From: JAPPLB01 sp965204095
GTDB lineage: Bacteria; Acidobacteriota; Terriglobia; Bryobacterales; UBA6623
NCBI GenBank assembly: GCA_965204095.1
Contig: OZ241991.1
Location: 2,294,001-2,358,000 of the forward strand
Reading direction: 5' to 3'
Length of the DNA: 64,000 nucleotides
In this document: piece by piece, positions 32,440 through 40,868 of the stretch
Position numbering within the stretch: the first letter of the stretch is position 1
Layout: each line of letters begins with the position of its first letter
The notes under the pieces: model-generated
Told to the model about the DNA's origin: nothing
The model's input: the letters and a program-made list of their open reading frames with translations, nothing else
The model's database searches: none
Position numbers and translations under genes: made by a program

Positions 32440-33723
32440 TCAGCGATAGAAAAGTTCGACAAGCGCCATCGGAACGGCCGGTACGTAGGTGACGAGCAGG
32501 AGCATCGCCGCAAGCACGGCGATGAAATACAGGTTCACCTTGCTGACTTCCCAGATATCGGCTTTGGCGATCGAGCAGGCTGTGACGAGCACGCTGGCGA
32601 CCGGCGGCGTCTGCTGACCGATTCCCAAGTTGAGCGTCACCACAAGCCCGAAGTGGACCGGGTCGATTCCGGCAGCGTTCACCAAGGGCATCACGATCGG
32701 CACGACCAGAATGATCGCCGCCGCCGAGTGCAGGAACATCCCGATCACGAGGAAAAAGATGTTCAGCAAAGCGAGGACGACGATCGGGTCATCCGTCAGG
32801 CCGATGATGCCCCGAGCGATCTGCTGCGGGATTTGCATCGCGGTCAGGTGCTCGCCGAGCAGCGCCGAGGTCGCCACAAGAAGCATCACGATGGCCGTCT
32901 GCTGTCCCGCCTCGATCATCGCGCCGCGCATCGTCGTCCAGGTCAGCTCCCGGTAGACGACTCCGCCGATGACGAGCGCGGCGAGCACGGCGAGACCGGC
33001 CCCTTCGGTCGCCGTCACCCAACCGCCGAAGATGCCGCCCAAGATGATCACCGGAAGCAGCAGCGCCCAAGCCGCTTCACGAAACGTCCGCTTCACTCGG
33101 CTGAACTGAAAGACCTCTTCCACGGGATAATCGTGCCGCACGGCCAAGGCATAGGTGACGGCCATCATCAGGAGCCCTCCCAGAACCCCCGGGACGATGC
33201 CCGCGACAAACAGCTCGACGACCGAACTGCCTGCCATCACCGCATACAAGATCATGGGAATCGACGGTGGAATGACGACGGCAAGGGTCGCTGCGGAAGA
33301 GGTCACGGCGGCGGCAAACGGGGTCGGGTAGCCTTTCTTCTTCATCGCGGGGATCAGGATCGAACCCAGCGCCGCGACATCCGCCACCGCCGACCCCGAG
33401 ATTTCCGCGAAAAAGAGCGATGCTCCGGTCGTGACCATGGCCAGCCCGCCGCGAACGAACCCGATCAGCGCCGAAGCGAGCGCAATGAGCCGCTGCGATA
33501 TCCCGCCGGCATTCATGATGGAGCCCGCCAGGATAAACAGCGGTATCGCAATCAACGGGAACTTGGTCGCGCCCGTGAACAGCACGAGGGCAACGTTGGG
33601 CAACGCGTCCGGCCCCGAGCCGGCAATCATCGCGACGATCGCAACCACGCCCATGGCAATGGCAATCGGCACGTCGATGAAGACCAGCGCAAGCAGCCCG
33701 AGGATCATCAGCAAGACGGTCAC
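32440..33723 (-). CDS. dctM: TRAP transporter large permease, DctM family
   Basis: 427 residues with about 12 hydrophobic segments, the usual DctM length. Signature parts: SIMNAGGISQRLIALASALIG, GSAVADVAALGSILIPAMKK and GIGQQTPPVASVLVTACSIA. It is the membrane channel subunit of a Na+-dependent TRAP transporter for organic or sugar acids. Its start overlaps the end of dctQ by 4 nt. The operon order is dctP-dctQ-dctM on the minus strand. With sugar-acid enzymes next door, the substrate is likely a hexuronate- or aldonate-type acid. Confidence 0.95.
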   Translation of the reverse strand: MTVLLMILGLLALVFIDVPIAIAMGVVAIVAMIAGSGPDALPNVALVLFTGATKFPLIAIPLFILAGSIMNAGGISQRLIALASALIGFVRGGLAMVTTGASLFFAEISGSAVADVAALGSILIPAMKKKGYPTPFAAAVTSSAATLAVVIPPSIPMILYAVMAGSSVVELFVAGIVPGVLGGLLMMAVTYALAVRHDYPVEEVFQFSRVKRTFREAAWALLLPVIILGGIFGGWVTATEGAGLAVLAALVIGGVVYRELTWTTMRGAMIEAGQQTAIVMLLVATSALLGEHLTAMQIPQQIARGIIGLTDDPIVVLALLNIFFLVIGMFLHSAAAIILVVPIVMPLVNAAGIDPVHFGLVVTLNLGIGQQTPPVASVLVTACSIAKADIWEVSKVNLYFIAVLAAMLLLVTYVPAVPMALVELFYR

Positions 33724-34223
33724 GGGCGATGCTCCTCCGCTGCGGCGGCCTCAGCCCGCAACACATCGATAAAGCTCAGCAGTTCCGCGACGATGAACAG
33801 AACCGCTCCGATCGGGATCACCGATTGAGTCAACTGCGTGGGAACCCACGGCAGACTCACCAGGTATGTTCCTTCGAGGACAATGAGCACTTGCCAGCCG
33901 GTCCAGGCCACGATCGCAAAGAACCCGATGACGGTGATCTCGCGCGCAGCGTAGAGCACCCGGCGCAGTCTCAACGGCGCGGCCAGCACCAGCTTCGGAA
34001 AGCCGATGTGAGCGCGCTTCAGGGCTGCGAGCGACGCGCAGTAGTAGGTCAGCCAGGCCAACAAGACCGAGGCCACCTCGTCGTACCAAACGATCGAGGC
34101 CCCGGCCTTGCGGAAGAGCACGGCCACGACCACCAATGCGGCCAGTGATCCGAGCAGGATCAGAACAATGGATTCGAGTAGGCGCTCGAACTTCGCTCGA
34201 AGGCTAGCCATGCAGGCGGCCAT
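33720..34223 (-). CDS. dctQ: TRAP transporter small permease, DctQ family
   Basis: 167 residues with four hydrophobic segments (near 15-38, 48-68, 93-115 and 130-152), matching DctQ. WYDEVASVLLAWLTYYCASLAALKRAHIG is in the conserved second-segment region with the DEV and RAHI motifs. It pairs with DctM in the membrane. The start is ATG 34223, or ATG 34211 a few codons later. Confidence 0.92.
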   Translation of the reverse strand: MAACMASLRAKFERLLESIVLILLGSLAALVVVAVLFRKAGASIVWYDEVASVLLAWLTYYCASLAALKRAHIGFPKLVLAAPLRLRRVLYAAREITVIGFFAIVAWTGWQVLIVLEGTYLVSLPWVPTQLTQSVIPIGAVLFIVAELLSFIDVLRAEAAAAEEHRP

Positions 34224-34289
34224 GCAGGCGGAAGATCCGACAGCCGGCTCGACGCGGCTGCCCGACCGTCGGAAAGCAACGAACTAGTA

Positions 34290-35306
34290 TCAGCCCTGTC
34301 CCCGGCGCAGTGCAACGACCTGGTCGATCAGATCTTCGCCGCCTTCCACGGTGCTGCCGAACTCGCGGTAGATCGCCGAGCTGGCTTCCACAAACGCTTC
34401 CCGGTCTACTTCATTCACAGCGAGACCGGCTTTCTTGAGTTTGTCCAGCAGCTCTTTGTCGATTTCGGCCCCTCTCCGGTGGACGAACTCTTGTGTCTCG
34501 CGGGCTGTGGTTTGGAGGATCTCGCGTATCTCTTCCGGGATCTTCGCCCACTTTTTTGCTCCGGCAAGAAGGTACGCGGGCGTGTAGACGTGTTGCGTCA
34601 GAGAGAGATACTTCTGCACTTCCTGGAACTTGGTGCTGTAGATCATCGACAGCGGGTTTTCCTGGGCATCCATCACGCCGGTTTGCAGTGCGACGAACAC
34701 TTCGGAGAGCGGCATTGGGGTCGGGTTGGCGCCGTAGGCCTGGAACATCTTGACCCGCCATCGGCCTTTGGGCGTGCGGAGCTTGATCCCACTTAGGTCA
34801 GAGGGCGTGCGGATCGCATGATCGTTGTTGGTAATATGCCGGAAACCGTTTTCCCACACGGCCAGGACGCGGTATCCCTTCTCCTCGCTGAGCGGCGCCA
34901 GACGAGTCCAGAAAACAGCCTCTTCAACACGCTTCATATGCTCGCGATCCTCGACGAGATAGGGCATCTCGAAGAGGCCGAACTGATCCACAACGGTCGA
35001 CATGATCGTGGACGGGAGCGAAAAGTCGATTGTGCCCAGCAGGAGCTTCTGCAACAAGGCCTCATCCGTGCCGAGTTGACTCGCGCCGAAAACCGTTACC
35101 GTGGCGCGGCCCTCGAGCTTTTCGTTGGCGCGACGCGCGAACTCGTCAGCGGACTCGGCGACCAGGGCCCCGGGATGAGAAACATGGCCGAGCTTCAGCT
35201 CGATCTCACCGCCGTCCTCACCGCCGCCGCAGGAGTACAGGACAACAGAACAGAAAAGGATCAGGACGACGGCGGGCTTACGCCGACGGTGGAGGTTCGT
35301 ATTCAT
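34290..35306 (-). CDS. dctP: TRAP transporter solute-binding protein, DctP family (lipoprotein)
   Basis: 338 residues. A lipoprotein signal (LFCSVVLYSCGGG with a Cys lipobox) makes it membrane-tethered. The DctP fold shows LGHVSHPG, ASQLGTDEALLQKLLLGTID, GIKLRTPKGRWRV with the Arg that binds the substrate carboxylate, and MPLSEVFVALQTGVMDAQENP. It delivers the acid substrate to DctQM, whose genes follow. Its start overlaps the DUF2784 gene by 29 bp. Confidence 0.95.
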   Translation of the reverse strand: MNTNLHRRRKPAVVLILFCSVVLYSCGGGEDGGEIELKLGHVSHPGALVAESADEFARRANEKLEGRATVTVFGASQLGTDEALLQKLLLGTIDFSLPSTIMSTVVDQFGLFEMPYLVEDREHMKRVEEAVFWTRLAPLSEEKGYRVLAVWENGFRHITNNDHAIRTPSDLSGIKLRTPKGRWRVKMFQAYGANPTPMPLSEVFVALQTGVMDAQENPLSMIYSTKFQEVQKYLSLTQHVYTPAYLLAGAKKWAKIPEEIREILQTTARETQEFVHRRGAEIDKELLDKLKKAGLAVNEVDREAFVEASSAIYREFGSTVEGGEDLIDQVVALRRGQG

Positions 35307-35682
35307 GTTTCCTGTCTTGATTCGGGAGGAAGCCCTGGCGACCGAACAGCCAATACAAGCCTATATTAACGGTCACGACGACGACCGCAGCGATGATCAA
35401 AGACCGGCGCGGCGCGTCAAGGTAGATGATCTGCTGCAAGTAATGGCTGATGAAACTATCGTCGTAGTAGGATAGCCCTCCTCGTCGCCGCAACTCGATT
35501 TCAACCAACGTTAGCGGACAGACCCAATGGAAGATCTCGATCAGCAAGCCGTAAGCCATGGACGCCCAGTGCAGCCATCTCAGTAGCGGGTACTTCCAGG
35601 CAACGACCGCCCCGAAGATCACGAACAAGATGAACAGGAAGTGCGCCACAACAACGGCTTCAATCGCCAAACGGTAACCCAC
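35278..35682 (-). CDS. DUF2784 family membrane protein
   Basis: 134 residues with three to four hydrophobic segments. The family motifs are clear: VVVAHFLFILFVIFGAVVAW, LRWLHWASMAYGLLIEIFHW and CPLTLVEIELRRRGG, then FISHYLQQIIY. Function unknown; it is widespread as a small inner-membrane protein. It precedes dctP and overlaps it, so it could be part of the transporter operon by position. Confidence 0.9.
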   Translation of the reverse strand: MGYRLAIEAVVVAHFLFILFVIFGAVVAWKYPLLRWLHWASMAYGLLIEIFHWVCPLTLVEIELRRRGGLSYYDDSFISHYLQQIIYLDAPRRSLIIAAVVVVTVNIGLYWLFGRQGFLPNQDRKHEYEPPPSA

Positions 35683-35706
35683 AGGCCCATTCTACGATTT
35701 GCCCAG

Positions 35707-35908
35707 ACCTGCATGTCTCACCACCCGACGGCCGCAGCACGCGATACGACCGCCAGGACTTCGTTGCGCTTGCTTGCCGTGCTCGACGTACCGTCAAGTA
35801 CGCCTGCGCGCGCCAAGCGGCTCGCGCCTTTTTCCTCCGCCCGGCTTGCGCCTAGTCCTGACGGCCCTCTCACGCACTTCGCCTCGCCGCGTGGTGAGAC
35901 ATGCAGGT
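35707..35908. repeat. MITE-like repeat, copy 1
   Basis: 202 bp bounded by perfect 18-bp inverted ends ACCTGCATGTCTCACCAC and its complement. It shares the interior with three other copies (GACCGCCAGGACTTCG, GTACGCCTGCGCGCGCC, TCCTGACGGCCCTCTCAC). It has no gene and lies between divergent genes. Confidence 0.8.
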
Positions 35909-35948
35909 CAGCACTTCACGCGGGGTCGGTTTGTGATACCTTCTGGCC

Positions 35949-36827
35949 ATGCACCGCTGCCTTCTCACAACCCTCGTTCTGCTTTCTGTTCCCCTCCATG
36001 CCCAGATGTCCGGTTTCTCGAAGGACGACCTGCTCAAATACACGAGACTGAACCCGTTCGAGCGCTTCGACGACGGACGTCCGAAAGCCCCAGGCGACTT
36101 GATCAGGCGTTTGTCGAGCGCGACCACGACATCGGCCTGGGGCGTGGCTCGCAGCGGCGGCTACCACAACCAGTACGAAGGCGACTGGGAAATCCTCCAC
36201 CCGGACAAGCAACTTGTTGGCCGTGCCTTCACAGCCGTCTTCATGCCGCGGCGACCCGACGTCGAGGAGGTCATCGAAGAAGAAGCCAAACTGGCCGGGC
36301 TTGGGCCGGGCACCACGCAACGGGTAATCGACTTTCTACAACCCGGCGACGTGCTTGTCGTCGATGTCATGGGCGAGGTCGACGAAGCGACCTTCGGCGG
36401 CGACAACCTCGCCACGGCGATCTACGGCATCACCGGGAACGGTTATGTCATCAACGGCGCGATTCGCGACGTGCCGGGCATTGCCGCACTGAATGTCCCG
36501 ATCTTTACACGCGGCTATCACCCCTCCGGCCGCGACGCCATGGTGGCAGGAATCAATGTCCCGATCCGTGTGGGCGGCGTGACGGTCATGCCCGGTGATA
36601 TCGTTCTCGGCGATCGCGGCGGAGTCGTCTTCATCCCCCCTCACTTGCTGAGGCAAGTGGTCGAGAGCGCCGAGCTGGCCCGCCTCCACGACGAATGGAC
36701 GAAGAAGATGTTCATGACGGGTAGATACAAAGCGAGCGAAATCTATTCGAGCCCCCGAGATCCCGCTCTGTTGAAGGAGTATGAGGAATGGCTCGAAAAG
36801 CGGAAGAAGGAAATGGGAATCGAGTAA
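35949..36827 (+). CDS. RraA-family aldolase-like protein with signal peptide
   Basis: 292 residues. A Sec-type signal (MHRCLLTTLVLLSVPLHAQ) precedes an RraA/HMG-CHA aldolase-like domain: LVGRAFTAVFMP, LQPGDVLVVDVMGEV, FGGDNLATAIYGITGNGYVINGAIRDVPGI (Gly-rich site with the Arg-Asp pair) and VMPGDIVLGDRGGVVFIP. Family members are class II aldolases or decarboxylases acting on oxo-acids, or the RNase E regulator RraA. Export is unusual for the family. The C-terminal 50 residues are an extra charged helix. Likely acts on a pathway intermediate outside the cytoplasm. Confidence 0.9.
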   Translation: MHRCLLTTLVLLSVPLHAQMSGFSKDDLLKYTRLNPFERFDDGRPKAPGDLIRRLSSATTTSAWGVARSGGYHNQYEGDWEILHPDKQLVGRAFTAVFMPRRPDVEEVIEEEAKLAGLGPGTTQRVIDFLQPGDVLVVDVMGEVDEATFGGDNLATAIYGITGNGYVINGAIRDVPGIAALNVPIFTRGYHPSGRDAMVAGINVPIRVGGVTVMPGDIVLGDRGGVVFIPPHLLRQVVESAELARLHDEWTKKMFMTGRYKASEIYSSPRDPALLKEYEEWLEKRKKEMGIE

Positions 36828-36920
36828 CGGCTCGGAGCGGCTTGGCGCGGCGGGGAGCGGCAATGCGGAGAGCTACCATGGGGTAGCCGAGCGTTCATCG
36901 CCGGTCTTGGGAGATCAACC

Positions 36921-37643
36921 ATGGGATTCTTCGATCGACGCAGTTTCGTGTTTCTGTCATCCGGGGCGGCGATGGGCAACATGGTGGTGGCGGGACTGTC
37001 TTCGGCCGCAGAGCATTCGGGAGCCCTGGACTTCTCACAAAGCGGACTCGTGACCGGCAAACCGAAACCGCTCAAGCACAAAGCGATCAACGGATTCCTC
37101 AGCGCCGAGCAGATCGCGCCGCATCACACGGCCCACTACGGAGGCGCGCTCCGAGGCTATGCGGCCGCCGATGCCAAGGTGGAGGCATCGGTTCAGTCCG
37201 GCAATCCGCTCGACGCCCCAGAGCACGGGGCGCTGAAGCGAGCGATCAACAGCAAAGGCAACAGCGTCGTTCTGCATGAGTTGTATTTCGACGGCATGGC
37301 TCCGAAAGCCCCCGATCCGACCTCGGACGTGCTGACGGCGATCCGGCAGCGCTTCGGCTCTCTGGATAAATGGGCATCCGACTTTGTCGCCTCGGCGAAA
37401 GGCGCAGCGGGATGGGCCATGCTGGTCAAGCATCCCGTAAACGGCAGGCTGTACAACGTCGTCAGCGATGAGCACGCGATGGGGGTTGTTTGGATGGCGA
37501 TGCCGCTTGTCGTGATCGACACGTACGAACACGCGTTCTATATCGACTACCAGAACCGCAAAGCGGACTACGTCGAGAAGTTTCTCGATCACATCGACTG
37601 GAACGAGGTCGACGCGAGGTTCCAATCCACTTCTTCTGTTTGA
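36921..37643 (+). CDS. Fe/Mn superoxide dismutase-like protein with Tat-type signal
   Basis: 240 residues. The start shows a twin-Arg motif (DRRSFVFLSSGAA) and a hydrophobic stretch. The SOD domain has HHTAHYGG (N-terminal metal His), SVVLHELYFDG (second His), AGWAMLVKHP and LVVIDTYEHAFYIDY (Asp and His ligands), so the four metal ligands are present. It removes superoxide, probably in the periplasm. It stands between the RraA-like and SelA-like genes in one direction with short gaps, so it may share their transcript. Confidence 0.9.
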   Translation: MGFFDRRSFVFLSSGAAMGNMVVAGLSSAAEHSGALDFSQSGLVTGKPKPLKHKAINGFLSAEQIAPHHTAHYGGALRGYAAADAKVEASVQSGNPLDAPEHGALKRAINSKGNSVVLHELYFDGMAPKAPDPTSDVLTAIRQRFGSLDKWASDFVASAKGAAGWAMLVKHPVNGRLYNVVSDEHAMGVVWMAMPLVVIDTYEHAFYIDYQNRKADYVEKFLDHIDWNEVDARFQSTSSV

Positions 37644-37687
37644 ACCGCAGGAGCAACTCCTGCACGACTATGAATCACGAGGTAATC

Positions 37688-39328
37688 ATGGGAAACAGTT
37701 CCACACCAACCGTTTCAAGACCTACCCGACAAAGGCCGCTGACTCGGCGCGCGCTTTTCCGCAATGGCGGCCTGCTGGCCGCGACAGGGCTTGCGCCCGC
37801 CGGCACGGCTGCGGTAAGTTCCGCAGGAAAGCTGAGCCTGGGGTCGGATCTCTACGAGTCGATCGGGGTGCGGCCGGTAATCAACGCCACCGGGCCGATC
37901 ACCAGGTATGGGGGTTCGATCATTCTGCCGGAAGTGCGAGAAGCGATGGTTCAGGCTTCGAAGCGCTACGTGGAGATCGACGAACTCATGGAGGCGGTAG
38001 GGAAACGTCTCGCCGAGATCACAGGGGCCGAGGCGGCGATGGTCACATCCGGCTGTGCAGCGGCTCTGACCCACGCTACGTCGGCCTGCATCGCAGGCGG
38101 CAACCCGGAGCGTATCCGGCGGTTACCCTCTCAGGCCGGCTTGAAGGACGAGGTCGTAGCACCGGTTACGTCGCGCAACGGCTACGACCACGCCATCCGC
38201 ATGTTGGGCGTCAAGATGATCGAGGTCGCGAACGAGAAGGAACTGCGTGACGCCATTGGCCCGCGAACAGCCATGGTGTCAGTTTTGGCTCGCGCAGCGG
38301 ACCAAAGCACGACCCTTGGACTGAGCCAGATCTCGCGGGTGGCCCGCGAGTACGGAGTGCCGGTGCTGGTCGATGCAGCCGCGGAGGATCTTACCATTCC
38401 CAATGTCCACCTGGAGAGAGGCGCGGATCTGCTCGCTTACAGCGGCGGCAAGGCTCTTCACGGTCCCCAGAGCACCGGGCTGCTTATCGGGCGCAAAGAT
38501 CTCATTCAAGCCGCACGGCTCAACAGCGCGCCGCACGGTTCCTTTGGGCGCCCCATGAAGGTTGCCAAGGAAGACATCATGGGGTTGCTGGCCGCCGTAG
38601 AGATGTGGCCCCAGCGTGATCACGCCGCAGAGTGGAGGACGTGGCAGGGATGGGCCGAGGAAATCTCGGCAAGCGTCCGCCGCGTTCCCGGTGTACAGAC
38701 GAAAGTGCAGCGCAGCGCGGGCCTGCCGCAGAGCGATCCCCTCACCGCTCTGAAGTGGGAGAGGAAGCCCCGGCTCGAGATCATGTGGGATAGCGAACAA
38801 CTGGGCATCGGAGGCGAAGAAGTCTTCAAGCACTTGTACAACGACGAACCCCGAATCATTCTCCGATCGGGAACCGGGACCCGCCGGCAAGGAGGTGAAA
38901 GTCATCTCCTCGTCGTTCCCTCTTTCATGCAGCGGGGAGATGCCAACGTCGTGGCCGAACGCCTGTATCGGGTACTGTCCAACCCGCCGCGGCCCGAGGA
39001 GTCGAAGTCGACCGGGCCGCAGGCAAACGTCGCAGGCCGCTGGGACCTGAAAATCGATTTCGTTTACGGCAGCGCCGATCACACATTGACGTTTGCGCAG
39101 GAGGGCAGTGATCTGTCCGGCGAACATCGGGGTGAGGTAACGACAGGGGACTTGGCCGGCTGGGTGGACGGAAAACGCATCCATTTCCGAGACTCTCACA
39201 TCTACGAGGCCGCGACCTTCGGCTACGAGTTCGAAGGCGAGGTTACGGGCGATACGATGCAGGGTGACGTGGGCCTCGGAGCCTACGGCTCAGCCCGCTG
39301 GACCGCCAGGCGCCGGCCCTACGCATAG
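37688..39328 (+). CDS. SelA/DgaE-like PLP enzyme fused to a C-terminal beta-barrel domain
   Basis: 546 residues. Start ATG 37688 has GAGG at good spacing. A Tat-like signal (LTRRALFRNGGLLAATGLAP) precedes a SelA/DgaE-type fold I PLP domain: NATGPITRYGGSI, TGAEAAMVTSGCAAAL, VDAAAEDLT and LLAYSGGKALHGPQSTG, where the Lys would bind PLP. From about residue 443 a second domain (VAGRWDLKIDFVYG to GSARWTARR) looks like a small lipocalin-like barrel. DgaE removes ammonia from D-glucosaminate-6-phosphate type substrates; the exact substrate here is unknown. Confidence 0.88.
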   Translation: MGNSSTPTVSRPTRQRPLTRRALFRNGGLLAATGLAPAGTAAVSSAGKLSLGSDLYESIGVRPVINATGPITRYGGSIILPEVREAMVQASKRYVEIDELMEAVGKRLAEITGAEAAMVTSGCAAALTHATSACIAGGNPERIRRLPSQAGLKDEVVAPVTSRNGYDHAIRMLGVKMIEVANEKELRDAIGPRTAMVSVLARAADQSTTLGLSQISRVAREYGVPVLVDAAAEDLTIPNVHLERGADLLAYSGGKALHGPQSTGLLIGRKDLIQAARLNSAPHGSFGRPMKVAKEDIMGLLAAVEMWPQRDHAAEWRTWQGWAEEISASVRRVPGVQTKVQRSAGLPQSDPLTALKWERKPRLEIMWDSEQLGIGGEEVFKHLYNDEPRIILRSGTGTRRQGGESHLLVVPSFMQRGDANVVAERLYRVLSNPPRPEESKSTGPQANVAGRWDLKIDFVYGSADHTLTFAQEGSDLSGEHRGEVTTGDLAGWVDGKRIHFRDSHIYEAATFGYEFEGEVTGDTMQGDVGLGAYGSARWTARRRPYA

Positions 39329-39401
39329 TCCGACCCCGCCCGCAGTTCTCCGGTGCGGGGCGACGTGACCAGGATTCGAAGTAGAGACAGGGGGCTTGCG
39401 C

Positions 39402-40703
39402 ATGTCCTATCCATCCACTCGCCGGCGATTCTTCAAACGGGCCTGGGGATACGCACTTCTCGGGTATCTCTCGCTGGCCGGCGTGCGATCCAAGACGGCA
39501 ACTCGACGTGGAGGCCACTCCTTTCGAGACAACGTCTACACAAGACTCGGCGTCAAACCGTTCATCATGGCCAACATCCCCTTCACGTTCCTCAGCGCCA
39601 CTCTGATGTGGCCCGAAGTACGGGAGGCGATGGACGAAGCCTCGCAGTACTTTGTTGACATCGTGCAGTTGCAGCGCGCCGTCGGCCGAAGGCTGGCCGA
39701 GATCTCCGGAGCCGAGGCAGGCATGGTGACTTCCGGCGCGGCGGGAGCGATGGCCGTCGCCACCGCTGCCTGCATCGCCGGTGACGACCCGGTCAAAATC
39801 CGAGCGTTGCCCGATTCCGAGGGAATGCGCAATGAAGTATTGATGTGGGGAGGCCGCAGTGTTTTCGACAATGCCATTCGCTTGGCGGGAGGCAAGCTGA
39901 AAGTGGTGAAGAACCTCGAAAACCTGCGCGATACCATCACAGAGCGTTCGGCCATGTTGTACATGGGATATCCCGCCGACCCTGCTCCCCGCAACGCGCC
40001 GCCGTTGGAGGGGATCGTTTCTGCCTGTCGGCAACGGGGCGTGCCCGTATTTGTGGACGCCGCAGGCGGTATCCCGCCGGTGGAGAACCTGCGACGATAC
40101 GCGAAGATGGGTGTCGATCTATATGCTTTCAGTGGGGGGAAAGGACTGAAAGGGCCGCAATGTTCCGGCTTGCTGTTGGGACGCAAACACCTCATCGATG
40201 CGGCGGTCATGAACTCGAGCCCGATCGAAGGGGCTGTCTGCAGACCGATGAAGGTGGGCAAGGAGGAGATCATCGGCTGCCTGGCCGCTGTGGAGAAATG
40301 GCTGACGATTGACCTCGATTCCCTCTACCAAGATCAGGACAAGAAGCTCGAGCGCATCGAGGCAATGGTCTCGACCGTTCCGGGCATTCGTACGACGATC
40401 GAAACCCGTCGCGGCAGCAACCGATTCCGGCAGTTGGTGGTCGAGTGGGACGAAAGTGAGATGGGCATCAGCAGCAATGAATGCGGCCGCCGGCTTCGTG
40501 AGGGTGATCCGCCGATACAGGTGCTCTCGAACTACAACCCGTACGTCATTCGCGACAGCCACCCGAAGCCGAAGCCCGATCCTGGTAATCGCAAAGCGAA
40601 GAGCTCGTCGTTGACGGTCTACTCACTTGGCTTGCAAAAGCGGGAAGAAATGATCGTTGGCCGCCGCCTGCGGGAAATCCTCCTTGAGGCTCGCCGCGGA
40701 TAG
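39402..40703 (+). CDS. SelA/DgaE-like PLP enzyme with Tat-type signal
   Basis: 433 residues, paralogue of the preceding protein without the barrel domain. The signal is STRRRFFKRAWGYALLGYL. The PLP domain has ISGAEAGMVTSGAAGAM, VFVDAAGGIPPV and LYAFSGGKGLKGPQCSG with the PLP Lys. ATG 39402 follows a GGGGG site. The two tandem genes suggest related reactions on two substrates or a heteromeric enzyme. As with its neighbour, export of a PLP enzyme would need the Tat route. Confidence 0.88.
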   Translation: MSYPSTRRRFFKRAWGYALLGYLSLAGVRSKTATRRGGHSFRDNVYTRLGVKPFIMANIPFTFLSATLMWPEVREAMDEASQYFVDIVQLQRAVGRRLAEISGAEAGMVTSGAAGAMAVATAACIAGDDPVKIRALPDSEGMRNEVLMWGGRSVFDNAIRLAGGKLKVVKNLENLRDTITERSAMLYMGYPADPAPRNAPPLEGIVSACRQRGVPVFVDAAGGIPPVENLRRYAKMGVDLYAFSGGKGLKGPQCSGLLLGRKHLIDAAVMNSSPIEGAVCRPMKVGKEEIIGCLAAVEKWLTIDLDSLYQDQDKKLERIEAMVSTVPGIRTTIETRRGSNRFRQLVVEWDESEMGISSNECGRRLREGDPPIQVLSNYNPYVIRDSHPKPKPDPGNRKAKSSSLTVYSLGLQKREEMIVGRRLREILLEARRG

Positions 40704-40868
40704 CGGCTCCTGCTCACAACGGAACAACCAGTGCTCATGCTCCACGACTCGAGCCAACTCCGGCAAGGGCTCGACAAGCTGTCAGCCATTGCAGAAAGAC
40801 CGCGGCCTGGGGTCATGTACATAGCTGCCGATTTGTTCGCGATCCAGTTCCGTGATGGGGGGCGATGA

